Shown here in pieces: positions 58,570 to 64,000 of a stretch of 64,000 nucleotides of DNA; the first letter of the stretch is position 1; each line of letters opens with the position of its first letter. The notes beneath the pieces are model-generated. The model had not been told where the DNA came from, searched no databases, and was given only the letters and a program-made list of their open reading frames with translations. The stretch comes from Cordilura impudica (Eukaryota; Arthropoda; Insecta; Diptera; Scathophagidae), in assembly GCA_963682025.1 (NCBI GenBank), contig OY821517.1, positions 107,064,972 through 107,128,971 of the forward strand, read 5' to 3'. A program made the translations under genes and the position numbers.

Positions 58570-60149
58570 TTCTTTTGTTTTTACTTTAAATTATTTTCCC
58601 CTATTTGCTTTTTTGTATTTTCTCATTAACAACCATTTATTTTTCTATTTACTGATGACAATTTTATGCACTGTTTTCCAATTTTGTTAATTTTTATGAT
58701 TGAAGAAGAAAATTTCAAGGATTTCGATTGTTGTAAAATCAAGTAAGGCCTTTTGGGATTCATTGACCATCAAATTATTAGAATCCTCTTATAGATTTCA
58801 AAGAAACAATTGCACCAAAATTTGTCACAGATGATATAATCTAAATTTTAATAAAATTCGAATACACATTAATATTATGGATATTTGGTCCTTGCAAATT
58901 ATAAACTCACCCAAGCCAGTTGAAATTTTGAGAAAAAAAAAAATAGTACCACGGTTTATTTATAGAGAAATAAAATAATGCAAACGAGTTCAAACAAATT
59001 CAAATGTAGAATGAAAAATTTTATGAAAATATTATAAAAATTAAATATTATATTCGACAAATTTTTCTTGCCTACTTAATTTTTTTATTTTATTTTTTTT
59101 TTTAATTTGCAAAGTGTTTTAAAGCTATAGTGGTAGTTTTAAAAGAACGCACTCACAATACCCATCTTTTATTATACGGATGGACTCAAAATCACTTTCC
59201 GAGTCGATTTAACGATGTCCTTCCATCCGTCTGTGTGTTGTGAATACAAGGGTTGGACGTGCCGGTGTATGTTTTTCGTGAGTATATTTGCCTTTTATAT
59301 TTCATATTCTTTTGAATAAATTGTCTTTTATTAGTTTGGGGTCATATGTGACCCCAATTCCAAAAGGGTTAATAGAGTCAGATTGTTTTTTCCGAAACCC
59401 TAGGCTATTAAGATTTAAAAGTAGAAAAGTGATGAATTTTTGATACAAAGTATTAGAAAGAGTATATTTACCGAATATTTTACAAAAATCACATTTTTCT
59501 CGAAATCCGCAAACATAAAATCCTTTTGAAAAAATTATGGTATAGGGATTTACTAAAAAATTCACATACTTAATCTGTAACATGTATTTAATAAAACCTT
59601 AAGGTGCCAAATGTATTTTTTAAAATTTTGTTTAAGAAAATTTTTTAAAATTTGAAAAAGGAGTTTTCAAAATGTTATCAAAAAAGTTTCCTATATTCGG
59701 TCTCAATGCGCAATAGGTTAACAACGTTGTAATAAACTAATACATCATATCTGAGTACTTATAGGTATAGAGTCAAAAATAAATTATGGCTTTAATCAAT
59801 TTCTCAAAGTTGGAAAAAATGCCATCAAATTTCATGACATAGTTTTTTTTTGGCACAAAAATGGTCTGGAGGATTTGCTATTTCTTGGCGAGTTTTTATT
59901 CGATTTTGAAGTTTTATACCTTTTTGAAAAGACAATTTAATATTGATCTCGATTTATGTAACAATTTGTCGAAAATATTAAACTATAGAACGAAATTTTC
60001 GTAAAATATGAAAAAAAAAGTCATATTTTCCCCATATAAATACACTTTAAATTTCCAATCGCGTTAAATGTTTTTTTTTGATTGGCCCAAAAGTTGGTAT
60101 TTCTCATTTTTTTTTTTTTTGCTATTCGCATATTTCTAAGGGCTGCAAC
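58570..60149. other. AT-rich stretch with a mini-me-like fragment
   Basis: The fragment 59155-59240 (cccatcttttattatacgga, gagtcgatttaacgatgtcc) is copy J of the family, plus orientation. No gene was found in the remainder. Confidence 0.45.
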
Positions 60150-61135
60150 CGAGAGTTTGAACACTTTTTGATGTGTAAACATCTATACGCGCAGGGGGGT
60201 AAATTTCTATTTCACAATACAATCACAAAACAAGTGCACTTATCTTTATACATAATGAATAACAAGTAAGAAAATTATAGTCGGTCTAGACCGACTATAC
60301 GATACCCTATACCATGCGTTTAGAAACCCTATCTCTTAGGCCCAACTAACTGGACATAGAAAATAAGCAAAAACCAAATTTGAGTGGGATTTTTATTAAT
60401 TTTTTTGGCTGCAGATATAAAAAAGTTCATATCGGATGCTATATCTATAAAGGGGCTAGGTCCAAAAATGGACCGATCCTGATCATGTTTTGTAAAGTCT
60501 CTTGTATTTTGCAAAAATATGTACAAACAGAATTTGAGAAGAATCAGTGCAATATTTTTGTTTTTTAATAGATTTAACTGAAGATCGGGAAGATGCTCTA
60601 TATGGGGTCAAAGGGATCATTTTTGGACTACTCATTAGTGGATGTAATGAACGCATACAAACCCAATTTGAGTAAGATCTATATGACAATTTGGATCTTA
60701 TGGCAATTTATGTCGATTTCATATGGGTAATTTGTATGGGGGCTAGGTCTGAACATGGACCGATTATCACCAATTTCAATAGCGTTCATCCCATGGCCGA
60801 TAAAAGCTTATATACCAAATTTCATCAAAATATATTCATATTTGCGACCTGCAGTTTGATTACAAGCTTTACATGGACACACAGACGGACGGACGGACGG
60901 ACGGACGGACATTGTTAAATCAACTCAGAAAGTGATTCTGATTCGATCGGTATAATTAAAGATGGGTCTAGGTCAAATATTTTTGGTTGTTACAAACAGC
61001 AGCACAAAGTCATTATACCCAAACCACATAGTGGTATAGGGTATAAACAGCGTAACTTATATCGGTGTGAGCTGAAGGAGATAACGCTGTGTGACTTATG
61101 ATTGTATTGGTGAAAAAATATTTTCAAGAGAAACT
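60150..61135 (+). repeat. Dispersed repeat, copy 1, split by mini-me-like copy K
   Basis: gatgtgtaaacatctatacg, tttcacaatacaatcacaaa on the left and acagcgtaac, tcggtgtgagctgaag on the right flank copy K; the unsplit form is at 62035-62205. Confidence 0.65.
60261..61045 (-). repeat. Mini-me-like repeat, copy K
   Basis: Full length, minus orientation, perfect palindrome near 60280. GACG array at 60885-60909. Confidence 0.87.
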
Positions 61136-62034
61136 GTTCATGTGCAATTACCCAATGCATTCGAAATTGGAATTGTGGTAGGAGAGACAAACCAAAGTAA
61201 CTCGTGTTTTTAACACTTTTTTTTATTGTTTGTAACATTCTATTTTAATAAATTGCACTTTTATTATTTTTATATTTAATTAATAAACACAATAACTATT
61301 GCTTGCTACCACTCAAAAAATCTCACAAATCTCACAAAATCATACAAATTTATACAAACATCTGATTTCGAGTTGCCAACTTCAAAAAATAAAACAGATG
61401 TTAACTTTGTAGCCAGATTGTTAAACCAGGGATACCAGAGCTTTCAAATGAAGTGAACTGCTGAAAATAGTATAGAACAATTTGTAAATTTAAATTAAAT
61501 TTTTTTATAATATTTTAGATTCTGGTTAATGTTTGCAAAAATTAATTATGCCTATATGCTTATATTGTGTTTTATTTAAAAACTATTTTTTCTTCATATA
61601 GAAAATTGAATAGTTTAGATTTCTTCTAATAATTTAAACAAGCAGATTCCAGCCCTCGAAATTCGAATGCAAATTCTAGGAAATTTTATTTTTTCATTAA
61701 ATGAAGACCCTAAAGGTATGCTAATCAATTAAAGCCAATTCACAAATCAACACAAAAAAAAAAACAAACTCATTTTTATTACAAACTCATTAACAAATTT
61801 AATAAACACACACATAGCATTGTATAATTTTATGTATGTGTTAGTAGCAAATATAAATGCAATTTACTCAAAATAAAGGAAAAAATTTAAAAATCTGTAA
61901 ATCTGCAAAACGGCTAAAAAGAAATACCTTTCAAATAATATAGTTTGATCAAAATCGGGCTAAAACGGTGGAACAAAACATCGGTCACAAGAAATCGCCT
62001 AGCCTTTTAATATTATAGATGAGTTCATCATTTA
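61136..62034. other. AT-rich stretch without recognised genes
   Basis: No coding region or repeat family was identified. Confidence 0.4.
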
Positions 62035-62205
62035 ATAAGGATTCTAGCCTTTGAATATTTTTGATGTGTAAACATCTATACGCACAGGGGGATAAATTTG
62101 TATTTCACAATACAATCGCAAAAACAGCGTAACACATCGGTGTGAGCTGAAGTGTAAATCGGTGTGACTTTATCTGATTATATTTGTGAAAAAATTATGA
62201 TATGT
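62035..62205 (+). repeat. Dispersed repeat, copy 2
   Basis: Contains gatgtgtaaacatctatacg, ttcacaatacaatcgcaaaa and acagcgtaacacatcggtgt without interruption. It leads straight into the 21-bp minisatellite. Confidence 0.65.
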
Positions 62206-62229
62206 TCTTTTCTAAACATTTTCCAATTG

Positions 62230-62885
62230 TCTTTCAAAGAACATCAATTGTATTTCAGAAAACATCGATTGTATTTCAGAAACCATCAATATAATTTCAG
62301 AAAACATCAATTGAATTTCAGAAAACATCAATAGAATTTCAGAAAACATCAATATAATTTCAGAAAACATCATTTGAGTTTCAGAAAACATCAATTGAAT
62401 TTCAGAAAGCATCAATAGAATTTCAGAAAACATCAATTGTATTTCAGAAACCATCAATATAATTTCAGAAAACATCATTTGAATTTCAGAAAACATTAAT
62501 TGAATTTCAGAAAACATCAATATAATTTCAGAAAACATCATTTGAATGCAGAAAACATAAATAGAATTTCAGAAAACATCTTTAAAATTTCAGAAAACAT
62601 CCATTGAATTTCAGAAAACATAAATAGAATTTCAGAAAACATCATTTCAGAAAACATAAATAGAATTTCAGAAAACATCAATATAATTTCAGAAAACATC
62701 ATTCGAGTTTCAGAAAACATCGATTGAATTTCAGAAAACATCAATAGAATTTCAGAAAACATCAATATAATTTCAGAAAACATCATTCGAGTTTCAGAAA
62801 ACGTCAATTGAATTTCAGAAAACATCAATTGAATTGCAGAAAACATCAATTGTATTTCAGAAAACATCAATTGTATTTCAGAAAA
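62230..62885. repeat. 21-bp minisatellite, about 31 units
   Basis: The unit is atttcagaaaacatcaatag with one more base, varying mainly in the last five positions. One unit near 62640 is shortened to about 14 bp and one near 62540 is mutated. Because the period is a multiple of three, the minus strand stays open over two long frames of M-F-S-E-I-x-L heptads; this needs no selection to explain. Confidence 0.92.
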
Positions 62886-63957
62886 CTCATTTTTAGTGCT
62901 TTAGACTATTCTAAGGCCTTCAATACGGTAGACCATGATATACTCCTTGGAAAACTGAAACAGTTTTTTAGATTTCCGGATACAGCAACCAAACTTATAT
63001 CATCACATCTTTCGAACCGCACACAATCAGTATTTGTAAACGGTGTGTGGTCAGATAGATTATCCCTTACTAGGGGAGTGCCTCAGGGCTCTATTTTAGG
63101 TCAAATTTTATTTTCCTTGTTCGCAAATGATTTCCCAAAACAACTCTCCAATTGTAAGATTCATTTATACGCAGATGACGTAGAACTCACTTTAAGTAGC
63201 CCAGTTCAGAATATTGCTTCAGGCATAACCCTTCTAAATGACGACTTAAACAGAATCTACCTTTGGGCTAATGCTAACGGACTCTGTTTGAATCCACAGA
63301 AATCTAAATGCATTGTTATACGAAAAAAAAGTTTAAATCCCACAATTTCTGAAGACATTGCTTTAAATGGCCAGAAAATTGAAATTGTTAATACGGCGAA
63401 AAATCTAGGGATAACTTTCAATAGCAATTTGATATGGACTGATCATATAAATTCCCTGGTTGGTCAAACTTATGCAAAACTACGAGCTGCCTGATCCACA
63501 CAGTATTTCACCCCTTTAAGAATAAGGGCCTTACTTGCCAAGACGTATCGGAAACCTTCCCTGTTGTGAGGGTGTGAGCTATTTGGAAGCTGTGATGCAG
63601 TTAGTAATAGGAAACTAAAAGTCTTGTTTAATAATGTTATAAGATATGTGTATGGATTGGGAAGATTTGATCATGTTTCCTCTTCACGGGGTCTCTCTTG
63701 ATAATCTGTTGAAAATTCGCACTCTTACATTTTTGCAGAAAATAATAAACAGACAAACACCCAAATATATATTTGACAAAATCCGTTTTTTCCAATCGCC
63801 AAGAAACCGAAATATTGTAATTTCAAGGCATCAATGCCTAGTATCTGAATGGCAGTTTTATGTACATGCCGCTCGTCTTTGGAACAATCTTCCACTAAGT
63901 CAACAACAAAACAGCAATGCTAAAAGTTTCAAAACTTTTTTATTTGACTTTTTTAAA
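62886..63957 (+). pseudogene. CR1/L2-like LINE, 5'-truncated 3' half
   Basis: The LINE begins inside the RT palm directly after the minisatellite: ALDYSKAFNTVDHDILLGKL, then TRGVPQGSILGQILFSLFAN and LYADDVEL (catalytic YADD intact), up to a TGA at about 63492 where Trp is expected. Another stop and a frameshift follow, then NLLKIRTLTFLQKIINRQTP and HAARLWNNLPLSQQ, ending at the TAG at 63958. The family is the same clade as the LINE at 20050-30085. Lesions are few, so it is younger. The 3' untranslated part runs off the window. Confidence 0.9.
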
Positions 63958-64000
63958 TAGTCTATTTTTTTTTATCAATATTGTTATATTATACTAAAAA

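Noticed and set aside
62212..62870. Two minus-strand frames with heptad M-F-S-E-I repeats as a structural protein.
   Set aside because: They follow from a 21-bp tandem repeat with a period divisible by three. No start context, no flanking exon and no conservation evidence.

Overview
The window looks like AT-rich, gene-poor chromosomal DNA of a higher fly (Diptera, probably schizophoran). This is inferred from the repeat content: jockey-clade LINEs, ZBED-type hAT, insect piggyBac, Tc1/mariner relics, several Helitron families, and a repeat with GTCC arrays that resembles dipteran mini-me elements. I see no rRNA, tRNA, CRISPR or bacterial-type operon. No conserved host gene is recognisable. The one candidate host exon is at 52600-52713 (minus).

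Left part (1-20 kb). A jockey-type LINE leaves by the left edge on the minus strand (1-1221). A satellite-like repeat and a decayed Tc1 element follow. A ZBED-type hAT transposon (4602-12477, perfect 8-bp target duplication ATTTATTC) has been split by a piggyBac element (6284-11506, flanked by TTAA). That piggyBac was itself split by a 2.48-kb TG...CA insertion (8435-10911). Helitrons lie at 12493-14254, 17688-18329 and 18330-19670; the last keeps the end of a Helitron helicase gene.

Middle (20-30 kb). A CR1/L2-like LINE (20050-30085) is interrupted by a 6.77-kb element (22871-29638). This element has about 470-bp terminal inverted repeats, CACRGTG termini and a 3-bp TAA target duplication. 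It carries a decayed, intron-containing gene of an uncharacterised arthropod protein family. I read it as a DNA transposon of the CACTA/Mirage/Chapaev type whose transposase is this orphan protein; this is the strongest candidate for something undescribed. A Helitron with a helicase tail and a pogo/Tigger-like MITE are nested inside it.

Right part (30-64 kb). Contents include Tc1 and RNase H fragments, a second piggyBac (35890-38430), a nearly intact Tc1 element (41357-42578), an RTE-like LINE (42586-44162), a mariner relic, two copies of one Helitron family (47042-48254 minus and 54773-57004 plus), a Harbinger-like element with an intron-containing Myb/SANT gene, a long-inverted-repeat element, and a 21-bp minisatellite abutting a 5'-truncated LINE at the right edge. 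One 770-800 bp repeat with a 20-bp palindrome occurs in at least eight copies from 15 kb to 61 kb.

Nearly every coding region is broken by stops, frameshifts, insertions or loss of a catalytic residue. The genes do not act together as a pathway; the window is a layered record of insertions. The two piggyBac families share the same layout of subterminal palindromes, which suggests a common but undescribed end-recognition scheme.
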